Shown: positions 46,816-58,185 of the stretch, one piece after another
Position numbering within the stretch: the first letter of the stretch is position 1
How the letters are laid out: each line of letters starts with the position of its first letter
Origin: Antedon mediterranea
Lineage: Eukaryota > Echinodermata > Crinoidea > Comatulida > Antedonidae
Direction: 5' to 3'
NCBI RefSeq assembly: GCF_964355755.1
Contig: NC_092672.1
Location: forward strand, 26,410,501 to 26,474,500
Length of the DNA: 64,000 nucleotides
Position numbers and translations under genes: made by a program
Notes under the pieces: generated by a model
Told to the model about the DNA's origin: nothing
Database searches by the model: none
The model's input: the letters and a program-made list of their open reading frames with translations, nothing else

Positions 46816-49800
46816 TTCTCCCACAAATGACATTATAATTGCGAAACAATAGTTTACAAGACATGAGTAATCTACAGTGGATCTCACGTGCCGCTTATAG
46901 ACGTACCTGGATATCACACGCATACCACACGCAAAGAAATGGCCACTTATAATGTATTATTGTAGGCCTTTTTTTAACTTGATTGTGAAATACAGTATAA
47001 CAGCAATGTAAAGCAAATGAAGATTCCCGTTTGAGCTTTCGTTTAATCGACCAAAATACAGTCCCGATGCGATAATAAACGGAACGTTGTATAGGCTCGT
47101 ACGCATGCGCAGATTGATATTTTGTATAAACCATCTCCTACGTTAATTAGAACCTCGAAACGAGCTTATGAAACAAACCAGACTATAAATGTTGTCTGTC
47201 GATGTTAGTTAATATACCGCCACAATACGTATCAATTGTGTACAGAGTCTATCGATTATAACACTGTAATATTATGTGCATTGTTATTGTTAAACACACG
47301 CACACAGTCTTGTCCTTTTTACTTACCGACAAACCAACGTGTGAATAGCAATTGCACGTACACCTTTATATGTTTAGCCAATAATTAATTAAAGATCCTT
47401 CCGAATGGGTTACTTTGTATAACTTAAAGCTTACTGAAGTGGAATGAAGAAATCGAATCAAATAATATGATAATTTTATATATCGTTTACTATGCAATGT
47501 TTGCGAAACTGTATAGTATGTCGGTGTATTGCTTAGTCTGTTTATCATAGAGGTTGGATTTTAATATTATTGTTTGATACCAGTCGGTACTACTGAAGTA
47601 AGCAGGGACATTGAATTGGTAGGTTAATATATTTTGGTTTATTTTAATTTTTAATGTATCGTTGTGCAGCTAATGTAGTAATATCTAATAAGAGATAAAA
47701 AAATATTGATATCACAATTAGGTCGAATACAAATTAAAATCAAGTAGCTCTTACAAAAATTCGGGACATGTGAGAGTAAAATTCATCGGGTTGCTTAAAA
47801 TCTAATGGAATTTACACAAAAAAAAAATAATTTGTAAAATCTCTGTGTTGTTCTGGTTTAAGAATGACAAAAATGTAACATTCCTCATATAATTATACTT
47901 TTAATGTATGATGACGTAGGCATAACACTTTATAGTACAGTTTGAAAATTGAATATCAATTAAGAGTAATCTCGATATTATTGACTTAAGCCTAAGTGAA
48001 ATACTTTGCCTAGACGCCGAAGATGATAGAAAGTCGGCATAATAGTTATCTAACTACTAACTACTAGCTCCTGTTATAAAGTTGATACTTCCGATGCTTG
48101 AACTAATCTGAAAATTATAAAATTTTATTCTAATTTGAATATTTCCTCCACACTTTTACTAAACACGTGGGCCGGGTAATTTTAGGTTAATCCGCGTTCC
48201 TAATTCCTTCATGATTATCCAACCAATTAAGATCGTTGGATTATTCTTGAAGAAAGAGACTGTGGCTTTAAGATTATTGACGAAAATCTTCAACACAAAG
48301 AGAACAATTAAGATCAGGTTAATTGTGTATACATTCCACAGTCCTTGCTGCAATTCGATTATTGATTATTAACGACAAGATACAATTGACAAACTCGTCT
48401 GAATGCGGCGAATGATAGAAACAGCTAGTCGGATATTTATGTTGGATCATAACAAACAGAAGTATGTTGTAATTATTGATTTGTTACAACGAATTTAGTA
48501 GCCTACGGTAATCTTAGTGCCTGAAACATGTAGTTTGGAGTATACTCCACGCTGAACAGTTCACTGTGCCTGCAGCTGGTAAAGTACTGTGAAATTTCCG
48601 CCTCATTATTTCCAAAGAAAAGCAGCACACGACCATTTTGTAGTTGCTATATTACGATAATTGCTGTACTTTCTTGTCAAACCGCGCAGTTTGTGAGATT
48701 CGTTTCAATTTTCAAATTCTCAAGTTGTTAACAAATAAAGTAAGTAGATTTTTTATTTATGTTTTAATGTTACCTATAACCGGTAGTAGTGTGATGATGA
48801 ATACTTGGCAGTAGGCCTAAGATACCATTAATTTGGTTCGATAATCAGCCACAAATAAGACTTTCGTCTTAATAACCTATTCATAAAAAATATGCAGCTG
48901 CAATGGGCATGTAGAAACACATTTGCTAATGTTTGAAGAATACAATGTTTTACCTATTAATATCAACTGCAGGTGATCCATTTCAAGCTTTGTTGACCCT
49001 TAGAGAAATATAGTTAAACCCTTTATGAAAGTAAAAATTGGGCTACTGTTGTGTCCATCTTAAACCATCACATAGTCCTATATTAGTAAAACCACGGGGT
49101 TAGGGTTAAGATGTATATCTTCCTGATAAAACTATTCCATGAATTACATGTTTGATACAAAATGACCGTTCATAAAAGATACTTTTCCATACAATGCAAT
49201 GCGTTTCTATTTATATGGTGTTATAATTCTTTTGTTACACATTTAGGCATATCCTCAATTATAATTTGGTAAAACTTCATTCTCATTGTTCTTTTTGCAT
49301 CTTTGCGGTCAATGAATATGCAAGAGTTTTTCTTATTTGTCTTCTATTCACATTAATCACAATTTCATCAAGAAAGAGGAGAGAAAATATATAGTTTCTG
49401 TCGTCTATTTGCCTACGTCAGCGTAGGGGAAATATTTAGGCCTAAAGCCCTAAACTACGGATTATATGCCACTGTTTTAGGAATTTTTCATAAACAGTAT
49501 GCTTTACAATAACTATGAATAAAGGATATATCCTACCGTAAACAATGTATACAACCACGTACGTTCCAATTTTCAGATTTAAACAAAATACATTTCTAGC
49601 TAACTTTCACTAAACAGTCATTGCTTCCACACACAAAAACATGTGGATTACCAGAACAAAGTCGCCGTTTTAGTTTTCAGGTACCCCAATTAAGTAATGC
49701 TAATCCGATTGTATAGTTTTAGTAAATACAAAGGGTAAGCCTGATGTAGTACAGATTTCTATAGCACATGTCTTTACAATTGATTTTATCTGATCATTGA

Positions 49801-50229
49801 TCATATTAATAGAAGGTGTTTATTAGTTTAAAGAATTTTTCTTGATCATGATTTTTACAGTTCATGTGAAAAAATAACCATGTAGGCCCCCTATATTGTA
49901 GGGAATATATTAACTTTTATCATCCCATATACTGTATTTTGAACGACTGTTCCAGATTCACCAATACAGTATGTATACGGTTGTTGCGACAAACAAAAAC
50001 ATAAACATGCGTAAAAAAACAATATTTTGTTTTAATATTCGTTTTAAGGCTTCTAATTGTTTTTAATATTAATTTGTATAATATTGTGATGCGATACTAT
50101 GGGGCGCCATAAGCAGCAAAAGTGTGTAGCTGAAAAATGTATGTGTACATTTAAAATGTGTGTGTGTGTAATTGCAAAATGTATTTGTAAACCTAAAAAT
50201 GTGTGTGTATTTGTAAAATGCATGTTTGT

Positions 50230-50355
50230 AATTGTAAAACGTAGTTGTACACTTTTAAAATGTAGTTGTACACTTTTAAAATGTAGTTGTACACTTTTAA
50301 AATGTAGTTGTATACTTTAAAATGTAGTTGTACACTTTTAAAATGTAGTTGTAAC
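50230..50355 (+). repeat. 21-bp tandem repeat with gtagttgtacacttttaaaa unit
   Basis: Five to six copies of a unit close to aatgtagttgtacactttta, preceded by a looser run of aaatgt/gtgtgt units from about 50,110. A cysteine-rich ORF (50,099-50,320) results from the repeat and is not taken as a gene. Confidence 0.85.
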
Positions 50356-50689
50356 AAGGAATGTATACTTGTAACGCTTGGTTAGAGATCTCTAATCAAG
50401 CGTGAAGACCATACCATTTCTCGAAAGGGGTTTATCGTCTAGAATGGCTAGATGACCGGCGGCCTGCCACCGATGGTATTTTGTTATCTGTTTTTATTGA
50501 CAATGTATGAAACACATTTGATTGACATGCGCATTAGTCAACGTTGTCGATTATTGGCGCGAATAACGATACGCAACCAACCGCTACCCACCCTCATGGT
50601 ATTCAGCGAGTGAGACGAGCATGCACCACATGTTTGGATGGAATCTGGAATGCATACCCACAACTGTCAGTATCATCCTATTGTTGAGG

Positions 50690-50930
50690 TAGGCCTACAG
50701 TACAGTATGTAAAGTAGCCCATTCCTTAGAGCTGTACTGTAAACCAGTATAGGCCTAGGCCTAGCCTAGCTAGGGAGGCATAATAAATAGTATCCTAGCC
50801 TAGCTAGGCCTACTGGTTCACAGCTACAGTAGCGCCTAGCTAGTCTACTAGGGCTAGGCCAAGGGGCATAGGCTTAGCCTAGGCCTACTGGGCCTAACTA
50901 GGCAGGCCGCATAAACTAGCTAAATGCCTA
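50690..50930. repeat. TAGGCCTA-rich low-complexity DNA
   Basis: Dense, irregular runs of taggcctag, cctagcctagct and aggcctac. Similar islands lie at about 51,285-51,330, 52,560-52,760 and 56,780-57,220, the last two inside the transposon. Confidence 0.6.
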
Positions 50931-50956
50931 CATCACGCAGCTTAAATGCCTACACA

Positions 50957-51152
50957 CAGAATAATTTCGCCAGTGTAGCATAGCAAAAAGCTATACTAGC
51001 CTAGGCCTATTAGTATTACAAAACAACCTTTTTGCTACAGATTTTTAAAATTGTGTAGCAAAAAATACAATACAAAACTATGTTTCTCGACTTGAACATC
51101 AGTTTGATTAGCAATATTGCTAAACAAAATTTAAAAATGAAATTTTCCCCTG
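50957..51152. mobile_element. Second copy of the CAGGGAA MITE, with a small TAGGCC-containing insert
   Basis: Matches 20,334-20,509 from gaataatttcgccagtgtag through gaaattttcccctg. A stretch of about 20 bp with tagcctaggcctattag interrupts it near 50,996. CTACA is present on the right and, two bases displaced, on the left. Confidence 0.65.
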
Positions 51153-51570
51153 CTACATCACGCAGAGCTTGCTGGCTATAGTAATTAGTAGACCGAATTT
51201 GCTGTTCAATTTAGCCAAAATTGTTTTATTCTTTATTAATGACATTTCATTTGTACATTGATTGTTTATAAATGTAGGGTATCCATATATAGGCTATATA
51301 GGCTATATATATATAGGCCTAGGCCTATATAAAGTTATTGTCATGCTTTTGTTATGTTATGCACAATTTGAAATTGGGCATGACAACGTTTCGCTATTTG
51401 AACAGACTAAAATAAATATGTTACTGTTGAGTGTCAGCGTTTACTGTACATGTCATCAATTTAAAGGATTTATTTGTTTATACATTTTATAAGGGTCAGA
51501 CGTGAGCCTACTTATGAGGCCTACTTAAAGCCTAAATCCAAGATTTGCTATTCATGATATAGTTAGTTAA

Positions 51571-52048
51571 AGGACAACTGTACCGAGGACCATATTTTAA
51601 AAACGTATTAGGGGTATACATATGATTTCAGAACCATCGCGAAATCGAGGATATCGCCGCACGCGCTCGCCGTACAGCCGTCGCCGTAAATTGCTGTGAC
51701 GTCACAGGTGCATCGCATAATCTACTTAATGAGTTTTCGCTGTTGTTACCATACAAAAGATAGGTACCGTCACTTCAATTGCTTATTTAACCTTTTAAAT
51801 TACTTAAATTTGCCAAAATGTTTTCCTGGTATTTTGAAGAAACACTTCAATATCCAGATAGGCAAAACAAACAATAAAAAAATTCAACTTTTATATTTTT
51901 TACGATTTATTTAAAAAGTGTGTTTACTAGAAATGTTCGCGCTTTGCGAGACTTGTCTATGGGACCCGAAGAGTAGCTAGTAGAGAAACATGACGTATGA
52001 CGTTCTGGAATCATTCAACCATATCGGACTCAAAACTTTTTCTCTGCT
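51571..52048 (+). repeat. Left terminal inverted repeat of the Kolobok-type element
   Basis: Pairs with 57,411-57,886 along its full length. Only a handful of substitutions and one 2-bp indel (tagtagagaaac versus tagtagaaac) are seen. It begins aggacaactgtaccgaggac. It contains a CpG-rich stretch and the palindrome TGACGTCA (in ctgtgacgtcacaggtg), a CREB/ATF consensus site. Weaker similarity of GTG-rich sequence continues inward to about 52,125. Confidence 0.92.
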
Positions 52049-52151
52049 AGCTAGCGATTTTTGGGCCGTGTGCGAGCTTCCTCCTCCTCGTGTGTGTGAC
52101 GGTGGTGTGATCAACATTGTGTAGAGTAGTAGTAGAGAGAGGGAACTGAAA

Positions 52152-55100
52152 ATGCCGGCGTGTGTTGTTTCAAATTGTCGGGAATACGAAAAAGCCCGAT
52201 TAGATGGAATACCCTTTCATACCTTTCCAAATGATAAGGCGTTGGCCAGAAGATGGTTAACTGTTATTAGAAACGCTAATTTGAATCCCGGCTGTAAGCC
52301 GTCGACATACAGAACTTTGCGAGTTTGTGGAAAGTACTTCATGAAGTCAGATTACCTACCTGACCCAAAACACGATCTAGCTCCGCATCTTTACAAGCCA
52401 AAACACCGCCTGAAACCTGACGCAGTACCAAGTATATTTGCATTTAACAAACCTAGTAGTACAACTATGAGAAGTGCATTTAAAAAAAGACAGGAGGCTG
52501 GTAATCAAGAATCGGTAAGAACAATGATGAATTTACCACCAGAACAATAATATATTAATAATTAGGCCTAATATATCAAAGTAAAATATAGGCCTAATAA
52601 GTTTTTTTTTTCTTTTTATGTTTAGGCTAAGCCTAAAAAAAAATTAACAATTGACTGGGCCTACTACTCTGTACATTATTAAAATATTACATTTATGATA
52701 TAGGCCTAGGGATTTTAGGCTATGCCTAGCCTATAAATCCAAACAAGAAAAAATATAGCCTATGCTAGATAGTATTACTACTACTACTAGCTAGAGATAG
52801 GCCCTTTCTTAGTGCATTATTTTTTTTAAATGAAAAATGCTATAATGATGATTACTACTAACTAGGCCTACTAACTACTAGCCATCATTTGGTGATTGAG
52901 AACAACAACAAATAACACTAACTATAGTTTAAAAAAACAATTCTATTTTTTGTTACTGTGTAGAAATGGTATTAAAGAAAAATAAATATATTTAGGTTTT
53001 CACAGGCTCAGAATCATCGCATACATCACATGATGTCCAAGAAAAAAAATCAGTACATGGCAATGATGATGAGGTATGATTATTTATGGTTTATCTATCT
53101 TCACCAACTTGTGAATGCGTAGTGTATGTAATAATATCAAATTCTGTAAACTATATAATATTATAATTTTACAGGACTTAAATGTAAGCTTTTCATCATC
53201 ACATGGAAATGAGTCGATGGGATGGATACCAGAAGAGGACAGTTCTTCTCCCTCTGAAGAAGAAATAGAAGTAGTAGATGATAATGTTACAGGAAAAGTG
53301 ATAGTCAATGTTGATAGTGTGCTTGAAATGTTTAAGCGATGCCAAGAATGCGGTCAGAAGATAATATCAACAAATGTGTTATACAGGGGAGCACAAATAA
53401 TTGTACATTGGCAATGTACTGAATATCACTTTGGCAAATGGGAAAGCTGTCCAGATGTTCGTGGAATGGCAGAAATCAATTTACTTACAGCCTCTGCTAT
53501 TTTGTACAGTGGAAACACATATCAAGCAATTAATAATTTTGCTAAAATTCTTGATATGCATTTTTTATCATCATCAAGTTTTTATCAAATTCGAAAATGT
53601 TATTTGTTGCCAGTCATAAATGAAGCATATAAGGAACAACAAGATGTGATGATTGCCGAACTCATTTTAAGAAGTTTGGATAATGAGACTATCTCAATTT
53701 TGGGGGACGCCCGGTCAGACTCGCCAGGGTATTCCGCAAAATATTCTACGTACTCTTTTATTGAAGAGAAAAGTGACAAAATTGTTGATGCTCGGCTGAT
53801 ACAAGTGACGGAATGTTCCAGCTCAGTAGCAATGGAAAAGGAAGGTTTCATCAGAAGTTTAGAGTTTTTGTTGGGTCATGGCATCAACATCAAAACAATC
53901 ACAACTGACAGATCACCATCAATCAGAAAAGTTATGAAGGACGAATACTGGGAGATATCACATCAGCTTGATTGCTGGCATGTTTGTAAAGGTATGATTG
54001 ATACAGTAAAATAATTTTCTAACAAACTAAAACCAAATTAAATCCTTCATTTTTTTTACTCTCATCAGTATATAAATAAGCACCATATACATATTGTACA
54101 AATGAGCATTATATGAGTTTGCTCTAATCTATCTCATCTCACACAGTGTAATTTCAATTGACACTTCTTCTAGTCTACTAGTGTAGCACCAGCGAGTACA
54201 GTATATACTGTAATCATGTTTGTAAAGTTCATAAATTGTTTTACTAATACTATATTGTATATTTTATCAAATATTTCAGGCATTAAAAAGAAAGTCTTGG
54301 CAAGTGGTAAAAAGAAGGGAAATGAGCACCTATTATTGTGGACCAAGAGCATAACAAACCATTTGTGGTTCTGTTGTGCAACTTGTAAAGGTGATGTCCA
54401 GGTATGACCACTAGTGAATTTTTTTTTCAATCGACAGGGGTGAAGAGGAAAAGCAAAAGTAATGAAACTCTCATCTTGTGATGTGCTTAACAAGCCCTGT
54501 CAATATACTGTAAACAAAACAAAAATATATATTTATGTACATCATCATATTGATAATTGATATATAAAATACTCAAAATTAAAAAATCAGTTCTGCTTTA
54601 TACTGTGTTTATTATTAATAAGTACTATATAATTAATACAGAAATAAAAATAAAGTTGTGTCCAATAAAAAATATTGCAGTACTATATAAACTGCTCTTA
54701 TACTAGTATAAAAGAAAAAAGAGCACCATCATCATCATTCTCTAAATTGAGCTTTACACTATTTTTTTACTAATGTTTAGGTACTCAAAAACAGGTGGAA
54801 ATCAATTTTAAATCACGTGGTAAATGTTCACAGATGGGAGGAAGATGGGATTGAGAATACCTGTGCACACAGTGCCCTAACAGAAGAAGAAGCAGAAAGC
54901 AAGATATGGCTAGAATATGATTCGCCAGCCTATGATGCTTTGAAAAAAATTGTACTGGATAAAAGATTAGATAATGATCTTGGTCAACTTGGAGAATTTA
55001 AGCATACTGGTGGGTGTGAAATGTTTTTTGTGTAGACAATAAGAATTAAACGTTAGTGTAAAACCCATTTTACTTACTCACTGCTCAATTCTTCAATTCA

Positions 55101-55649
55101 GGTACCTTAGAGTCCTATCATGCCTCGTACACCAAGTTTGCCCCAAAACGAATTCACTTTCATTATGGTTCTATGCAAGGCAGGACTCAGCTAGCAGTTA
55201 TAGATCATAATGCTAATGTTGGCAGGAAACAGGCACAAACAATTGCAGGTAATACTTATAATGCATGTAATAAAATAATACGACACTTTAAGTTAATATA
55301 CAACATTTTATTATATTCTCTGTTCACCCATGTCTAAACTGTCTAGTCCAGCTACATAATAGGCCTATTAAAAATGATTTGTTTTTCTGAATTTAATTGT
55401 AGGTGATCTTCGATACAAAATGGTTTGCCCAAAAAAATTTATGAAGCTAAAAAATATGATTACGTTGTTGATCTGGTTGAGAAGACGCTACAGAGACGAA
55501 TGGACCCAGGTATAAGGTACAAATATACAGAATCTGCAGTGCCTCTTCCAGAATTACCAAAAAACATCTCAAAGCAGGAACAACCTTCTAAAGATTTATT
55601 AATAAATGAATATTGTCAAAGAACCGAGCAAATTATGGATAATCAGTAG
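52152..55649 (+). CDS. THAP-domain transposase (Kolobok type), frameshifted near its C-terminus
   Basis: Cuts and pastes TTAA-flanked DNA. Exons: 52152-52514, 52996-53073, 53175-53991, 54280-54401, 54781-55009, 55102-55248 and 55403 onward, with phases consistent. Residues 1-85 form a THAP zinc finger: MPACVVSNC gives the first two Cys (C-x4-C), then FHTFPNDKALARRW and LRVCGKYFMKSDY. The usual C-x2-H ends here as C-x2-Y. An acidic linker follows. The catalytic part has QECGQK, ILGDARSDSPGYSAKYSTYS (Asp), ITTDRSPSIRKVM (Asp) and QLDCWHVCKG, and later HASYTKFAPKRIHFHYGSMQ. In the last exon the frame closes soon after KMVCPKK. The family-like continuation IYEAKKYDYVVDLVEKTL runs in another frame to 55,649, with an A7 run at the junction. 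Confidence 0.82.
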
Positions 55650-55692
55650 ATGATTATGATGGTGATGATTTAAATACTGTTGTTATACAAAG

Positions 55693-55698
55693 TTTATT
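55693..55698 (-). terminator. Polyadenylation signal for the ballast-domain gene
   Basis: AATAAA on the minus strand about 21 nt after the TAA stop at 55,719-55,721. Confidence 0.55.
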
Positions 55699-55718
55699 TT
55701 TCAGTTTAATCGAACAAA

Positions 55719-56695
55719 TTATGCATCATCAGTAGCAGGCCAAGAAAAACCTTTGTATGTTCCATCAGGTGAAGGAAACTTTTCTCTAATTTTCTTGACC
55801 AAACAAGCTGGCAATACCATTCTGTTCTTGTAGCCTAGTTTTTCACCTTGTAGAATCCATTGTAGTACAACTCTGTAAGCTACAAGGCGGTATTGTCTGA
55901 TAATTTAAAAAAATGAATGACTTTAGCTAAGTCTGTTAAAAATAAAAAGTGCCATGTTTTCTATATTTTGTTTTACTCACTGCTTGTTGATATCTAGTAT
56001 TCTATATAGTAATTGGTTATTAGAGTGACTTTTGAAAACATGGTCATGCAAAACAGATTTAGTGGTCAAATGTATTTTTAAAAACAAAACATATTCTTGT
56101 GCTTATAGAGTAGTTCTCTTGAGTTTAACACAATGGAACTAGCGGCAAAATGAATGTATTATGTAGAAAGAATAAAAAAAATAAATAAAGGAAGAAAGAT
56201 ATCTTGAATAAAAAACCAAAAGCCTTACTCATTATTTAGTTGGCCATGTAGGCCCCTTGGTTTCGGAAATTGTTTCCAGTTGTGTCGATGACTTCGAAAA
56301 AATGTTGTCAAAACACTTGTATTTAAGTGTGCTTCAAGATCACAATGAGATGTAATGCACCGTAATAATAAATCGTCATCTTTTTCCATTGGAGTTGTAG
56401 TAGGCCTCTCTCTCTCTAACAAAGACAATGTTTGTTGAACTTCATTGCAACATACACATTCGTCTTCCGTTGCCATTGGTGTACAAAAACCACATGTACA
56501 CCAAAAACTGTCATTCAGTCTACTTACTAAAGCAGTTGGCAGGGGTGCAACTGCACTATTATTCTTCTCCTTTCTTCTGCGCTCTATCTCGGTTGGTGAG
56601 TATTGTGGTTCAAATAAATATGGTTTTGGAACAGAATAAAAAATATCGTCGTCACTTCCATACTCTTCTTCTTCTGTTTCATGCACTTCAGCCAT
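55719..56695 (-). CDS. P2X7 ballast-type zinc-binding domain protein, 214 aa, transposon-borne
   Basis: Two exons, 56695-56229 and 55896-55719, joined in phase (467+178 nt). The N-terminus is acidic (ETEEEEYGSDDD). The body matches the cytosolic C-terminal 'ballast' domain of P2X7 receptors: WCTCGFCTPMATEDECVCCN (W-C-x-C-G-x-C and a CC pair), RCITSHCDLE, then across the splice QYRLVAYRVVLQWILQGEKL, VLPACLVKKIREKFP and DGTYKGF. In P2X7 this domain holds a zinc cluster and a guanine-nucleotide site. There is no channel or transmembrane segment here, so this is the stand-alone form. The stop is TAA at 55,719-55,721. It converges with the transposase gene inside the same TIR pair. Role unknown; a transposition accessory or cargo protein is possible. 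Confidence 0.85.
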
Positions 56696-57410
56696 GTTTT
56701 ATCGTTATATGTGTCTATGATGAAATTAAATGAGAGTATTAAATTGGGCTATATTAAATACCGATTTGATATGCACTGCCTAGTAGGCCCTGGGTCTACC
56801 TAGTAGTATTCAATCCATCTGCCTAACCCTTCCTCTAGCTGGGCACAATATGATTATGAGTGAGGATTTCGAGTAAAATATTATTAATATTATTATAATA
56901 AGTTCATGAATTTTTAGGCGTTCATAAACGGCGGCCATGCCCCACCCACCATGCCATGGCCAAAGGCCCAAAATAATCAGACCCACTCTAAGCTAGTAGT
57001 AGAGTACTACTAGGCCTAGGCTGGTACTAGGTAGGCATAGTACTATACTAGGCTCTTGCGCATATCAATTAGTAGCCTATTTATTATAGGCCTAGCCTAG
57101 TAGAATAGGCTTACCCAGACTCCTACTAGGACTAGGCTAGGCATATATATAAAAGAAAACAGCGGCAGCAGAGCCAGAGCAGAGGGGACCTAGCTAGGCC
57201 TAGGCCTAGGGTTAGGCCTAGTTTTGTTTTCCAAAATTGAAATTACGAGACCCTGACACAAAAACAAACATAATCTAATTTTTTTTTTAAACTTACGTGA
57301 TAAGCCCACGATCAATGCTAAAAAACTTGTCTGGAAAAATTACAACTATCTCACACACAGAGTTTACCACATCACCACACGTCACATACACACCACCACC
57401 ACACAGCAGC

Positions 57411-57886
57411 AGCAGAGAAAAAGTTTTGAGTCCGATATGGTTGAATGATTCCAGAACGTCATACGTCATGTTTCTACTAGCTACTCTTCGGGTCCCATAG
57501 ACAAGTCTCGCAAAGCGCGAACATTTCTAGTAAACACACTTTTTAAATAAATCGTAAAAAATATAAAAGTTGAATTGTTTTATTGTTTGTTTTGTCTATC
57601 TGGATATTGAAGTGTTTCTTCAAAATACCAGGAAAACATTTTGGCAAATTTAAGTAATTTAAAAGGTTAAATAAGCAATTAAAGTGACGGTACCTATCTA
57701 TTGTATGGTAACAACAGCGAAAACTCATTAAGTAGATTATGCGATGCACCTGTGACGTCACAGCAATTTACGGCGACGGCTGTACGGCGAGCGCGTGCGG
57801 CGATATCCTCGATTTCGCGATGGTTCTGAAATCATATGTATACCCCTAATACGTTTTTAAAATATGGTCCTCGGTACAGTTGTCCT
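57411..57886 (-). repeat. Right terminal inverted repeat of the Kolobok-type element
   Basis: Reverse complement of 51,571-52,048. It ends cggtacagttgtcct followed by the TTAA duplication. The CREB/ATF-type palindrome is conserved. It probably supplies the promoter for the minus-strand ballast-domain gene whose ATG is about 715 bp inward. Confidence 0.92.
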
Positions 57887-57890
57887 TTAA

Positions 57891-58185
57891 CACATTTGGA
57901 GTTGAAACAGCAGTAGGGCTGGTGTTAGGCTAGCCAAACCTGCAGGGTATGGCCTAGCCTAGTAGTAGCCCAGCTAGCCCTACTAGACCTGGGTAAAACA
58001 ATCAATATTTTACTACTAAAATAACAAAATGCGATATTCTATTCTTCTTGTAATGTAGAATAATCCTTTAAAATATATCTAAACAAAATATGGGCTTCAC
58101 CACTAGTACTGTAGTAAGATAGTTAATTCAGTACTGTATCTGTATTGATGAATTTAATTATTAATAATAATTTGTTTTGTTTCAG
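57891..58185. other. Spacer between the transposon and the HECT gene
   Basis: Contains more TAGGCC-type sequence and an intron-like end: a T-rich tract and acceptor tttgttttgtttcag at 58,171-58,185. A 5' non-coding exon of the HECT gene may lie here or upstream. No promoter motif is identified. Confidence 0.45.

Larger units (their letters stand above)
44819..51566. other. Intergenic region with repeats only
   Basis: No conserved ORF or RNA gene recognised. Contents are a MITE-like inverted-repeat element at 45,154-45,419, the 46,697-46,815 MITE, a poly-T run near 46,006-46,026, a 21-bp tandem array at 50,230-50,350, TAGGCC-rich DNA at 50,690-50,930 and a MITE at 50,957-51,152. Confidence 0.6.
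51567..57890. mobile_element. Kolobok-type DNA transposon, 6,316 bp, with TTAA duplications and two genes
   Basis: The element body is 51,571-57,886, flanked by TTAA at 51,567-51,570 and 57,887-57,890. Terminal inverted repeats of about 477 bp are almost identical, suggesting fairly recent insertion. TTAA targets combined with a THAP-domain transposase are characteristic of the Kolobok superfamily (family knowledge). PiggyBac also uses TTAA but has no THAP domain. Two gene units converge in the middle: transposase on plus (52,152 to about 55,649) and a P2X7-ballast-domain gene on minus (56,695 to 55,719). Both are transcribed inward from the TIRs. The gaps 56,696-57,410 and the introns hold TAGGCC-rich sequence and nothing else I recognise. 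Confidence 0.88.

Noticed and set aside
46606-46923. Minus-strand 105-aa ORF
   Set aside because: Crosses a MITE copy (46,697-46,815). The reading is not protein-like outside it.
48159-48353. Minus-strand 64-aa ORF with a hydrophobic helix and LPGPR near its end, like a cytochrome P450 anchor
   Set aside because: It stops one residue after the LPGPR-V stretch, with no donor in the right place and no further P450 exons on that strand.
50099-50320. Cysteine-rich 73-aa ORF that looks like a secreted peptide
   Set aside because: It is produced by translating a degenerate aaatgt/gtagttgtacac tandem repeat and has no signal peptide or conserved spacing.
51696-51914. 72-aa ORF duplicated at 57,543-57,761
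   Set aside because: Both are the same stretch of the two terminal inverted repeats. No conserved protein features.
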